Origin: Ashinkailepas kermadecensis
Lineage: Eukaryota > Arthropoda > Thecostraca > Neolepadidae
Length of the DNA stretch: 64,000 nt
Direction of reading: 5' to 3'
Assembly (NCBI GenBank): GCA_034440615.1
Contig: JAOTOM010004682.1
Span: 277,501-341,500, forward strand
Positions within the stretch are counted from its first letter, which is position 1, and each line of letters opens with the position of its first letter. The notes under the pieces were generated by a model. That model did not search any database. It worked only from the letters and a program-made list of their open reading frames with translations, and was not told the DNA's origin. Both the position numbers and the translations under genes were made by a program. This document shows, piece by piece, positions 11,031 to 21,275 of the stretch.

Positions 11031-12460
11031 CACCCAGGTTAGACGAAAAGGCTTCCGATGGGTGGCAGGATATTCTTAAGTTGGAAAACGAGGCCCCCAA
11101 GACGGAAGGGATGCCCCTGCAATATAAAATTAAGACCTGATAGGTGATATTTCTCCGGACGCAATAGGGGCCCCAAGACGGGTAAGAAGGTCTCCGCAGG
11201 AATGAGAGAAGGCCACCGAGACCAGCCAGATGAGGCCCATATTTTGGAAGAGGAGGAACCTGGAAGAGAAGATCTAGGACTAGGACGCAAAAGCACCCTG
11301 CTAAGAGGGTAATGAGGCTCCAAACACAGATAAGGAGGCCCATAATTTGAAAAAAGGAGTCACCTAGGAGAGGGTAGGAGTCCCCAGAAATCAAGAGAGT
11401 GTCAAAAATGGCACCGAGGCAACCAGGAATGCAAAGGAGGCCCCAACACCGGAAAGAAGGCCCCAGAATATGAGAGGAGGCCCTAAGACAGAAAAGGAAG
11501 CCATTGGATATGAGATGAGGTTTCGGAGACGCAAAAGCAGGCCCCAAACGGGTGAGGTTCCACCGAGATATAAAAGGATGATCCAGAGACGTGGCAGGAG
11601 GCACCTAATTTGGAAGAGAACGACACAAGATTGGAAATGAGACCCCATGATGAACGAGGAGGCCCCTAAAATAGGAGAGAAAGGCCATTGGATAAGAGAG
11701 ATGGCTCCCTGGGAGCCATCTGGGAGCCCTGGGAGCCGCTCCCAGGCGGAAAGAAGGCTCGAAGACGGCTAAGAAGGTCCACGGGAAATAACAAGGCCAC
11801 TAAGATAGGAAAGGTTGCCAGTAATTTGGTAGAGGAGGCGCCTGGGAGAGAAGAGGAGTCCACGAGGAGATAAGAAACCAACCCTAAGATTGGTAAAGAT
11901 CGAATTCAGAGCGCAGAGCAGGAGAATGCACAGCAGGAGGCCCCCAAGACGTGAGAGGAGGACCCTAATTTGAAAAAAGAAGGCCTCTAGAAGAGACATG
12001 AGGCACCTGCCGGACTCGAGAGGAGTCCCTCAAGAAGGAGTAGGTCTCCAGGACCAAATGAGGCCCCGAAGACCGGAAAGAGTTCCCAGGAAATGAGAGG
12101 AGGCCCTTAAGATGGGAGTGGTAGCAGGTATGGAAGGAGGTGAGGTTTCCAAAATTGAAGATCACTCAAGACGGGTAAGGTTTTTCCAGGATAAAGGAGG
12201 AGCCACACGAGGCGTGGCAGGAGGCCCCTAATTTGGCAGAGAATGCCCCTCGAAGGTGAGAGGAAGCCCCATGCCACGTTAAAGTGCCTAGATGAAGAGG
12301 AGGCCCTCCAAGACGGGAGAGGAGGACCATTGAATATGGAGGAGGGTAGGACACACCAGAAGACATCGAAAACCGGTAAAAAGGCTCTAGGAAATGAGAC
12401 GAGACCCTTAAGACGCGACAGGAGGCCTATAATTTGCAAGAAGAAACCCCTAAGAAATAG
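11031..12460 (+). repeat. Degenerate GGAGGCCC array, part 2 of hAT-1
   Basis: This continues the array in a more diverged form. GGAGGCCCC, AAGACGGG, AATTTGGAAGAG and CCAGGAAATGAGAGGAGG motifs alternate at about 25-bp spacing. Divergence rises with distance from the left end, as if the outer part amplified more recently. Confidence 0.8.
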
Positions 12461-12479
12461 TAAGGGTCGTGTCTGGGTA

Positions 12480-14100
12480 TTTTAAAATCACGATATGGGC
12501 CCCAAAAGATCCGGCCAGGGCCCCCGCAAATTACGCTGAGCCTGGGGTACCAAAAATGCACGCCCGGACCACGAAAATCATGCCAGGGGCACGACAGGTC
12601 GTACCGTGCCCAAACAGTCTCATTGGGATCAAAACAAATGAAGCCGGAGCAACGGAAAACGATCAGGACATGGATAATCACTCTGGGGGCCCAACAATGA
12701 CGTCAAAAGCCCCCAAAACACATTGGACCCCCAAAAAGTGTCGAGGCCGCTATAGCTCGCGCTAGGGATCGAAGAAAATTACGTCGGGGCCCAAAAGATC
12801 ACATTGGACTCAAAAAAGTCGCGTCGGAGCCCTTGAAAATCGCACTGGAGGCCCAGAAGGTCACGCCGGGGCCCCAAAAGTTGCAGCTGCCCCAAAAATC
12901 AATCCTTAACCGTAATGTCACTCTGGGACAAAAAAAAACTCCTTCAGTGGCCGCAGTGCTATATCAAAGGGGCAAATGCCCCCTCCATCCTGAGAGGGAT
13001 AAGCTCCCAAGAATCGTGCCGGGGCCTCAAAAATCGAGCTGGGGCGACCAAAATTCGCGTCGGTCCACCAGAATTCGCGTATGGGTCTCCAAATAAATAC
13101 GGTGAGCCCCGGGAAACTCGCTCCGAGGCCCGAAAAATTGTAACAGGAACCGCCAAAATCGCGTTGGGGCCACAGCTTAATACAACGCGTCCCACAAACT
13201 CGAACCGGACCCCCAAATATCGCGCTCGGGACCCACAATTCCCATCGGTAATCCCGTCGAGACTCTAAAAAATTGCCGTCTAGGGCCACACGTAAACACA
13301 GTGTGACCGCAAACACCGGATCGATATCCGAAAAAAAATCACGCTGGAGCCCTCCAAAATAAGAAGGGATTCTAACAACCAAATGCCCAGGTAAAAAAAA
13401 TGGCTCTGGAGCACCGAACATATTATCAGATGCCTTCACAAATTGCGTACGGCACCGAAAAACAAACCGGATCTCGGACAATCGAGGTGGGATAAAAAAA
13501 AACATGGCGCCAAGGGCTCGAGAAATCAGGCCGGGATTCGGACTTTTAAAAAAAAAATCAGAAAAGATTCACAAAAATCGTATTGAGCCCAGAAAACTGG
13601 GGTTGGGTCTCCGGAACACGCGCCTGGGCGCGATAAGCCGCTCTGGGACCTAGAAACATCGTACCGAAGCCCCAAAATTGTACTGGGGCCCCACAAGTGT
13701 GCGTCAGAAGCCCAAAATAAACACATCGGGATCCTAAGAGCACAGCGGGGGCCGAAAATACAACTGGCCCTCCAAAGCGCACAGTCTCACAAAAACGACA
13801 GGGCCTTAACACATGCGTTGCAGCCATAAATATATATACCGGGAGGTATAAAAAATACACCGGAAGCTCTCAAGGCACACAGGGGTCATGATAACGCACA
13901 ATAGCCTGAAAAGGTGGCTGGGGCCGCAAAAGGCAACATGGTTCCAAAACAAACAAAAAGACCGGGCGCTAAATAAACACATCGGGATCTTCGAAAACGC
14001 CCCGACAAGTCAAACAAATCCTCGGTGCACAAAAATGCAACAAACCCTAAAACGAGCAGGGGGTTCGAAAATGATTTAGGCCCCTAACAAAAATGGATTG
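12480..14100 (+). repeat. GGGCCCC-AAAATC array, part 3 of hAT-1
   Basis: Units of about 22-26 bp with GGGGCCCCAAAAATC and CGCGCTG-like segments. From about 12490 to 13000 the order of unit variants matches 54150-54910 in hAT-2: in both, GACAGGTCGTACC/GCAACC, then AAATGAAGCCGG, then ACAATGGC/ACAATGAC, then GTGTCG, then GCAGCTG, then AATGTCAC. The array is therefore inherited as a block and not freshly amplified in each copy. Confidence 0.85.
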
Positions 14101-14519
14101 GAGGCATAATGCACAATCATAGACCAAGAAAGACGCAACGGGTCCAAAAAAGAACGCGGAGGCCTGGCCTCGGTTCGGTATCCAATCTGGGAGGATAGCA
14201 GCAAAGATATGAAGTGCATCAAAGCTCAGCGGAAACCGCATTTCATAACTACCAGAAAATGTGAGAAGTAGGAAACTAATGATCGAATTTAATCAATCGA
14301 CTTTTCGCAGCGAACGTCCATACGAATCATTCCATCACGCCAAATATGGCACAAGTCTATCAGGTGGCAGCAATTAGCAAAACGCAGAAGGCCTAGCAGA
14401 AACCATAGCATCGCACGAAGTGTGGCGAATGCACCGAATACGAAAAATGGGTGTGCACGTGCACTGACGTTGCCGTCGTGGCGACCGGGTGCTATGAACT
14501 GGAATGCCTGAAATTGTGA
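14101..14519. other. Central spacer of hAT-1
   Basis: A stretch with little repeat structure between the forward array and the reverse array. No coding region or RNA gene is seen. Confidence 0.5.
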
Positions 14520-15390
14520 AGTTTTGTATTTTAAAGTGGTGGGTAATACATTTTACTTTGAAGTTATGGGCCTAATACATCTTCGAAACCCTGCTCGTTT
14601 TAGGGCTTTGTTGTGTTTTTTTTTGTGCACTGAGTATTTTTTACGTGTCGGGGCGTTATCGAAGATCCCGATGTGTTTCTTTAGCTCCCGGTCGTTTTGT
14701 ACGTTTTGGAACCATGCTGCCTTTTGTGGCTCCAGCCTCTTTTCCAGGCCCTTGTGCGTTCTCATGGTTCTTGTGCGCTTTGCGAGCTTGCAGTGTATTT
14801 TTCTTAGAGATCCCGGTATGTTTATTTAGGGCTGCAACGCATGTTTTAAGGCCCTATCGCTTTTTGGGAGACTCTGTGCGCTTTGGAAGGTTAGTTGTAT
14901 TTTCTGGCACCGTCGTACTCTTAGGGTCCCGCTGTGTATACTTGGGGCTTCTGACGCGCATTTGTGGGGTCCCAGTATGATTTTGGGGCTTCGGTGCGAT
15001 TTTGTATGGGTCCCAGCGCGACTTATCGCGCCCAGGCGCGTGGTTCCGGAGACCCAACGCTAGCTTTCTGGGCTCAACGCGATTTTTGTGGATCCTTTCT
15101 GGTGTTTTTTCAAAGTCCGAATCCCGGCCTGATTTTTCGAACCTCTGGCGTCATGTTTTTGTATCCTACCTCGATTTTTCGAGATCCGGTATGCTTTTCC
15201 CTGTCATACGCAATTTTTGAAGGCATCTGGAAAAAAATGTGCGGTGCAACAGAGCCATTTTCCTGACCCGGACATTTATTTGTTGGAATCTGTCCTTTTT
15301 TGGAGGGCTCCAGCTTGATTTTTTGGATACCGATCCGGTTTTGTGGTATAGGTGTAATTTCAGCAGTGTGAGGTAACTTATCAAGGGATA
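14520..15390 (-). repeat. Reverse-oriented GGGCCCC array of hAT-1
   Basis: The same kind of units as 12480-14100, but on the other strand: GCGATTTTTG, GGGTCCCAG and TTTTTGGG segments every 22-26 bp. With the left array this makes hAT-1 a loose foldback structure around the spacer at 14101-14519. Confidence 0.8.
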
Positions 15391-16560
15391 CCAAAAGAAT
15401 ACCTAAGAACTAAGTGGTGGAGTTAGGGTTGAAATCCGACCAATCAGAAACCATAGTGGTAGATTAGGCCCCTCCACAGGACAATTTAGTTGATGACTAA
15501 TTATATTATTTCGAACTGTACCCTTTGACAAAATAGCGGTCGAAATCCAAGGACTTTTTAATGGGCGTAGGTGCCCCCCCTCCCCTGCAAATCCGTTTGC
15601 CCCCTCCTGCTTGACGCAAATATAGGTACTCCACTGGTCCCTCAATAATTTTCCGAAACATACGCCCATGGGGAAACGCCAACATTGAGGGGACAAATTA
15701 CCCCTCATAAGCATACAATACAACATCCATGCCCCATATAAAATTGGATGAATGATGTTTTTAAATGCATTTTCTTCCAACAAACTTCTTTTCTGTTATT
15801 ACAGCCTGCATGATTAGAGCTTCCCGGCTTCCATACCTTCTCAACCTCATTTACAAAACGGTACAGCACAGCGAAAACGATGGGCGTGACGGCGTGGAAT
15901 TTGAAGGATTTGATTATGTATGTACTGACATTGTTGCATTGTTGCATTGTCATTTATGCATTGCTGTTCAATGCTTGTTCTTGCCGTGAATTTATTCGCT
16001 GAGGATATATTTTAGCTCGTGTGACAGTTGCCTTGCAGCCAGCACCAAATGTTATAAAAATAAATAAATTCCTAAGATGGCGCTCAGAAAACCAATGCAA
16101 TCCACTTCTCGTTGTCACCTTTGCGAAAGTGTCGTCCTTGGACTGAGAAATGGTCGTTCAAGCTTTGCTTATGACATCAAGCTGGTGGGAATAAATAACA
16201 GTAGTGATGAATCTAGCTATATTCAGTTAGACTTGGATGACTTAAAAGTGGGTTTATCAATGGCAGATATCTGTAAGATATGCTTAGCACCAGCCCCGCC
16301 AGCTCGGTGCAATCTAGAGGCCAGCGGGAAGATTAGAGAAAGCATTGAGACGACGGTTTGTTTTGTCACTTATGTATGTATCCAAATATTACTTATTTAT
16401 ACCCTGGCATGGCCCAGTTTTCAGCGAAAATGATTAGTGCTATTGCGTTTTGAGTAAATGATGCACCATGCCAAGAACAAAAAAAACGAATATGAAATCA
16501 TGTTCCCCATCCTCGAACCATAGTATAAGAGCCTAAAAACAATATGAGACCCTAACACAA
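15391..16560. other. Non-array segment of hAT-1
   Basis: This segment lacks the 20-25 bp repeats and is AT-richer than its surroundings. It holds the ORF at 16077-16433. It could be captured host sequence or a separate insertion. I could not find flanking duplications for it. Confidence 0.5.
16077..16433 (+). CDS. Hypothetical cysteine-containing ORF inside hAT-1
   Basis: 118 codons starting at an AAGATGGCG context, which is a good eukaryotic start. Residues 13-16 are a CHLC pair, and near residues 67-70 is an ICKIC pair followed by a lone C in ARCNLE. Two CxxC pairs about 55 residues apart resemble a ZAD-type zinc domain of arthropod zinc-finger proteins, but the spacing and the rest of the sequence are not a clear match. 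The last 25 residues are hydrophobic and may be intron read-through. It is possibly a captured 5' exon; function unknown. Confidence 0.3.
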   Translation: MALRKPMQSTSRCHLCESVVLGLRNGRSSFAYDIKLVGINNSSDESSYIQLDLDDLKVGLSMADICKICLAPAPPARCNLEASGKIRESIETTVCFVTYVCIQILLIYTLAWPSFQRK

Positions 16561-16642
16561 TGGAGGCCCCCTTTCGGGGAACAGGAGGCCCCCTTTCGAC
16601 CTTGCCCCCCCCCCCTGGAAGGATTTCGTGGCGACGCCACTG
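16561..16642. repeat. Right subterminal region of hAT-1
   Basis: Two GGAGGCCCCCTTTCG copies and a run of ten C residues lie just inside the right terminus. This mirrors the GGGGGCAGGGGGG run just inside the left terminus (9595-9620). Such subterminal repeats are typical transposase-binding regions in hAT elements. Confidence 0.65.
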
Positions 16643-16650
16643 ATTGTGAT
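16643..16650. repeat. Right 8-bp target duplication of hAT-1
   Basis: ATTGTGAT, identical to 9572-9579, directly after the CGACGCCACTG terminus. Confidence 0.95.
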
Positions 16651-17249
16651 GTATGTGGACATACCTCTGTTCCTTGCCCTTACGTGCCATGATTTTTCCA
16701 TTTTTTGTGTGGTAGTTGATTATGAGGCCTTTGTCCCATAGGTCTCCTAGCACTTGCATTTGTTTTGCCCGTTTTGCTGTTAAATTTTCATGTACTATGA
16801 TTTTTATTTTGTAGTCACCCTTCTGATTGGATTTTGTGTCATAAACAGCACTCCTGTCATCAAGGTCCTGAAATTTTACCAACACTCTTATTTTGTCTCA
16901 GACGGTGGCATGCTGAGATTGAGCCTTTCAGTTTCACTCCAAGGTTCTCTTCCATGACCTTTTTTGTGATTTCCCTCGTTTTTTCTGGCTCCTCATATGT
17001 ATCCAGTGGGGCAAATTGGAACCCACCCCCACCCAAAATCAGAGAATCCTTCCGTGTATATTGTTCAATTTCGTCTATCTGATTATTTGTGTCCACTAGA
17101 TCCTTTTTTAGTTGTTTGTTTTCCTCCTTTAATTGATTCATCTCATCTTTGATTTGTTTGCACTCTTCCTTGATATCCTGCATCTCCCTTCTAAGCTCCA
17201 TTTCAATTTTAAGTGTTCCCTCTTGAATCAACTTGTTTACATCCTCCAT
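16643..17249 (-). pseudogene. LINE-A ORF1, coiled coil plus RRM-like part
   Basis: The minus-strand start at 17249 gives MEDVNKLIQEGTLKIEMELR, then a heptad-rich coiled coil (KDEMNQLKEENKQLKKDLV), then EIEQYTRKDSLILGG, the joint that precedes the RRM in L1-like ORF1 proteins. A frameshift near 16875 follows SACHRLRQNK. The next frame has ILVKFQDLDDRSAVYDTK and KIIVHENLTAKRAKQM, the C-terminal half of that fold. It is cut after VHIHH by hAT-1 and continues at 9579-9359. ORF1 proteins of this type bind the element RNA as multimers. Confidence 0.85.
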
Positions 17250-17478
17250 GACACACCCAGTTCAGGTCCCCAATCTATTCTATATCAGCTAGTAAGTTTT
17301 CAGATGTGTATATAATCCTAGTCTAGTTTACTTACTAATTCACCAGCAGCGGCCAAAGCACAGAATAACAACAACACAAAAAATACAACAACACCAGAAC
17401 AAGACAGTCCGTATCTATTCACTGATCTACCGGTGCGCCGCTTATGCCCCGTATACTAATGTAATCGTTTCCTTTGTC
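17250..17478 (-). other. Probable LINE-A 5' region and joint to I-LINE
   Basis: Sequence upstream of ORF1 on the minus strand, ending where the + strand RNase H frame becomes readable (about 17479). It is probably the 5' UTR of LINE-A. No target duplication matching the left joint near 2400 was found, so the exact 5' end is not fixed. Confidence 0.5.
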
Positions 17479-18146
17479 ACCCCATGCGCAGCGTCATCGT
17501 TTGTTTTGACTCAAAATCGGTTTTTCAATCACTTTCTTCACTTTCGATTTCACACCATTGCCATATTTCCATCTATGACACACTTCAAACACTTCACATG
17601 ATTGGCGTGAGGGTCCGCTTCCTGTGGGTGCCCAGCCACTGTGGCATCCCAGGAAACGAAAAAGCTGACAAATTAGCAAAAGAATCATTACAATTTCCAA
17701 ACATTACAGAAATCCCACCACATTTTGACGCCATTAAATCATCAATATAGCAGAAAATTCGACATTTTTGGACACAAAACTCAAACCATACACAATTACG
17801 ACTTATCAAACTTACCGTTGAAACATGGGCATCATCTTTTCAAAAAAACCGACACGAAGAAAAAGTCCTATCACGCTTACGCATCGGCCATACTTTTCCT
17901 ACCCATCGATTTATCTACACGAATTCACCTCGACATTCATGCCCATCATGCAACACTCATATAACAGTTCCACATACATTACTACACTGCACACAATATC
18001 ATGACCATAGCAAACCACGGATTGATTACTGTCACGCACACAACATCCCTTTCACTTTGTCCTCACTGTTGGGAGATGATCACCCTTTTCCTTTGAAGTT
18101 ACTTTTCATTTTTCTGCGAAAAACTAACTTGTTCCAGGCCTTATAA
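17479..18146 (+). pseudogene. RNase H and CCHC knuckle of an I-clade LINE
   Basis: The + strand frame starts within RNase H (RSVIVCFDSKSVFQSL, holding the second acidic motif), then VRFLWVPSHCGIPGNEKADK, the last catalytic motif. A TAG at 17748-17750 interrupts. The same frame continues unbroken to TAA at 18144-18146: EEKVLSRLRIGHTFPTHRF, then SCPSC, then HTLLHC, a C-terminal CCHC knuckle typical of I-clade ORF2. So the only defect in this part is one nonsense codon. The RNase H N-terminal portion is missing. Strand and type match the RT at 783-2417; the two may be one element split by LINE-A with a loss of roughly 150 codons. Confidence 0.88.
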
Positions 18147-18821
18147 ACTGACGTATACGATTTAATACTTTGTTCCTTTTCATCAGCGGCACGAAATGGT
18201 CTGAGGAGGCCGAAGTGCCTATTTAACAAAGCAAGAAGTATTACAAATACACACCCTAGGCTATCACATGCAAATGAGGGCCACTGTCTTGAACAAAATA
18301 AGCACTGGCGTACAATATGTCATGGTAGATACCAAGCTCAATGCACTGGAATACAAATGTGTCACGACAGCCTCACAACCACTTCACTTTGAGCATCAAA
18401 ACATACGTCAACCGAAAGCAGTTTGTTTTGGCTCAGTGTGGAGGACGTGCATGTGCCTTGCAACGCCTATCCATGCACATATGTATCTAGGACGTTGCAC
18501 ACTCAGTGAAGCACAAAGCTAGGACGTTGCACACTCAGTAAAGCACAACCATGATTTGACAGCCGAACATGGCCATATTCAGGTAAGGAGCTAATTGGTA
18601 CATGACATCTGCACAACTTACAATCAACGGATGGAAATTAGCTTGTTTTTCTTAATCAGCACATGCCCACGGCATTACTCCTGACAGTTATTGTCCTGGA
18701 CGTCTTCTGCCTATCAAAAAGACATTTAGTTTTTGCTTCAGGTTGTAAATTCCCTGACCATGCTCATATTTCAAATGGAGTTCCATGGCGTCCCTCGTCG
18801 CTTGTAAAGAGTTGTAGAAAA
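18147..18821. other. I-LINE 3' flank and unassigned sequence
   Basis: Contains the direct copy (18283-18342) of the repeat at 9163-9222 and a small local duplication, GGACGTTGCACACTCAGT, at 18490 and 18523. No coding region is seen. Confidence 0.5.
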
Positions 18822-19700
18822 GCTGGTTGTGGGTCACTTTAAGTTCAGAAATTTAGCCCCTACCCTCCCAATTCATGTCGCAACAGTTTCCGGCAGATGC
18901 CATGCCACGGGTCAGCCGAGCTGTGTCACAGCTTACGTCGGCAAGACACCGCCGCCGCCGAGGCCAAACAGCGGACTTCACCCCCATTTCTGGCACAGGT
19001 GCGTAGCTATTTGACACCCTACCACCGCCGCGTGACATCGATGCAGGCCGCCGCCGTGTGAATGCCAGTGGGGTGATGTGACCGTCAGTGGGTGATGTAT
19101 GTCAGTGATTCTATTCTGGGAACCCAATGGGCAGGTGTGTGTGTGTGTACATGACTGAAAGATGAAAGGTGTATAGATGACAGTCAGATGCCATGGGTGT
19201 AACTAGATGAATGGTATGACAGTAGTATGACTGTCATGTGACTGGTTCTGTCACTGTAGCAACCATATATCAGGTACGTGAGGACAGATGTATGTATGAT
19301 TTATGAAGGTTAGGTAATTATGAAGCACATATAATAATGATTGACTGTCGAATTAATGTTACTGTGGTTGTGGAATGTCAGATGACAGATGGGCTGTAAC
19401 GCTCCGGTCTGCCGGCTGTCTGTGTGCAGCGCGGAGCCGCCGTATCGGTATTGTTTGGAGGTATGCGCTGAGGTCAGCTAACAGGTGCCTATAGCGGGCA
19501 CGCTGACTCAGCCTCGGAGCTGGCTCAGAGATCACATGGAGGCAGTGCCTCTGCCGCGTCAGTCGGAAGCACGGCTCGGCGCTGTGACGCCAGGCTGCAG
19601 TGCGGTGCAGACATGCGAGGTCAGCAGTGGTTCCCACGAGCGGCCGAGCTCTGTTCGTAACCAGAGCTCTGAGAATGTCTCTGAGGTCTGAGTGACGGCG
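18822..19700 (+). repeat. Dispersed repeat R, copy 1
   Basis: Aligns in order and orientation with 56980-58480. Shared landmarks: AAGCTGGTTGTGGG, CACTTTAA.TTC..AAATTTAG, a CCGAGCTG..TTACG..GGC block, GTGTGTGTACATGACTGA, GATGA.TGGTATGAC, ATAATAATGATTGACTG, GACGCCAGGC, and the end CGGCCGAG..CTG.TT. ACCAGAG. Copy 1 has only one unit of the segment that is expanded as a 77-bp VNTR in copy 2. It has no long frame of its own; class unknown. Confidence 0.75.
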
Positions 19701-20354
19701 CGACAAGTCGTTCAGTAAAGGTCATCAGGTCCGAACCATTGTTGTCAGTCAGTCGCGTGACCATGACGTGTCACGGGCGGTAGCCACCGAGTTGAGTTCG
19801 TAGAGAGACGCCAGAGCTCTCTCTCTCTCTCACTTATCATCGAGCTGTCGACGCGAGCGGTTGGGGGCTGAGGTTGCCCCCAGTCATGTGCGTAATGGCT
19901 GATAAACCCAGGGGGAACAAGAACATGTTTACAATGTTCTTGTGACCCGAATGTAAGTGAGCTTGGATTGAATATAATCATGGTGCCTGAGTTGAGGTAC
20001 AGGAAGCCACCGGCACAGAGGAGCAACTGCTCTCACCAGACGACTGCTGCACCAGAGCAAGTCCAACGAGAGACGCCGAACGAAAATTCACCGCTACTGC
20101 CGTCTTTACATCTGAAGCCTGTTCAGAAGAAAATTGTGAGTCCGGGCAGTCCCGAAATCCTGCCAAAACATCCTTTCGAATTTTGGCCACCACTAGAACA
20201 GTGCTGTATAATTTTACAATGTTACTTTATGTCTGCTGTTCGTTGTATGCCATATTTGTAAATTATTGTGTGGACTCTGACACGAATTTGATACGTATAA
20301 TTAGTGAAGTCTCATTTTTGGTCAGCGAATAATTCTTGAAAAAGGGTAGCTTAA
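19701..20354. other. No gene seen
   Basis: Includes an interrupted (CT)n tract at 19817-19832. ORFs on both strands (19968-20261 and its shadow) show no recognisable domain. Confidence 0.45.
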
Positions 20355-20358
20355 TTAA

Positions 20359-21275
20359 CACGCGCCTTGGAGGGCCTCTGAAAATTACGCGCACTGGCGG
20401 GGCGGCGGATTCCGCACACCCCCTAAGATCTCGGCTCCTATTAAAGCTGGAGGAACGAAACTCGCAGGGTGGATGGGTACGGTAGGGAACTCTATTGTGT
20501 GCAAATTTCATGACCTTAGGTAAATATTGTGAAGGTCGAATGAGGTCACCTTTGTCAACATTTTTTTGTTTTCCGTGGCTTGGCTTGTCATTGTTATGGA
20601 TCGCTGTGATTGTATTTAAATGCTCAAAAATGGGCATCAATGATGTTTTGGACATTACTAATGATGCAATATAGATGCTAGACCCGACATTTGACCTCAG
20701 GTTACCTATATAGCAGCGATCTCTCAGGTCAATTACCTGTTCCAGTTACCGGAACCGGGCCGCCCGCCCGACTGCTCCGTCGGGCATCTCGGCGTAATCG
20801 GCTTCGCGAAGAAAGGAGTGAAGTACATGAATAAAGTATGGAAACGCTTAGGTACACAATGACAAACAGTAGTGCATTTATCACAGCATTCCAGTTGACC
20901 AAGTTAGGTTCCATTAGCCTGTCATGAACATGACCTGACTTGACCTCGGTGACCTAACATGACCTTGAAACAATATAGCATATCAATATACATCAAACAA
21001 GTCGCTAGTGTTGCCAAGAACACTTCACTTTTGCGGATATACGGGAAGCGCATCAGCGCCGATTTCTGTGGTCTGGCGCTACGAATTATTTTTACTTTAA
21101 TGGCCCCTAAATCGAAAAATGTTCGGCCCATTTACATTTTCTTGCTTTAAACGACGCGCCGGTCATTTCTAAGTAGGTACGCAAAAAATGGAGTATATCG
21201 ACCGATAAAATCTGGAGTTATGTACGCAAAACAGGAGGGGTGGGCGGATTTCGCCTCCCCCCTCCAGTGCGCGTG
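20359..21275 (-). mobile_element. TTAA-flanked MITE, family M1 copy 1 (917 bp)
   Basis: TTAA at 20355-20358 is followed by CACGCGCCTTGGAGG. The other end is CCTCCAGTGCGCGTG followed by CTAA (a mutated TTAA) at 21276-21279. TTAA target sites with short CACGCGC termini point to the piggyBac superfamily. There is no transposase frame. It is nearly the reverse complement of copy 2 (23691-24618). Internal landmarks include a GC-rich hairpin, GCCCGAC-loop-GTCGGGC, at 20767-20786 and a cluster of TGACCT motifs. Confidence 0.88.
20925..20970 (-). promoter_or_regulatory. Cluster of AGGTCA half-sites in M1 copy 1
   Basis: Four TGACCT words within 46 bp (TGACCTGACTTGACCTCGG, TGACCTAACA, TGACCTTGA). They are the mirror of the cluster in copy 2 (24003-24050). 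Read on the minus strand the first is TCAAGGTCA, the site form used by FTZ-F1/ERR-type nuclear receptors. Binding is inference. Confidence 0.5.

Larger units (their letters stand above)
9580..16642. mobile_element. Giant non-autonomous hAT-type element hAT-1 (7,063 bp)
   Basis: The left end reads CAGGGGCGTCGCCACCGGG. The right end, read inward on the other strand, is CAGTGGCGTCGCCACGAAAT. These are inverted termini of about 15 bp with one mismatch, flanked by the perfect duplication ATTGTGAT. The CAGGGGCG-type terminus and 8-bp duplication are hallmarks of hAT elements. No hAT transposase frame is visible. The interior is mostly degenerate GC-rich repeat: forward arrays at 9640-14100, reverse-oriented array at 14520-15390. 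The insertion splits LINE-A ORF1, so the empty site can be read exactly. The element at 49074-55384 is a relative, with matching termini and a colinear internal array. Confidence 0.9.

Noticed and set aside
9724..11033. Long minus-strand frames (200-267 codons) rich in FRPGGLLFVLG-like repeats
   Set aside because: They are direct translations of the 20-bp repeat array in several frames at once, with no variation pattern typical of coding sequence.
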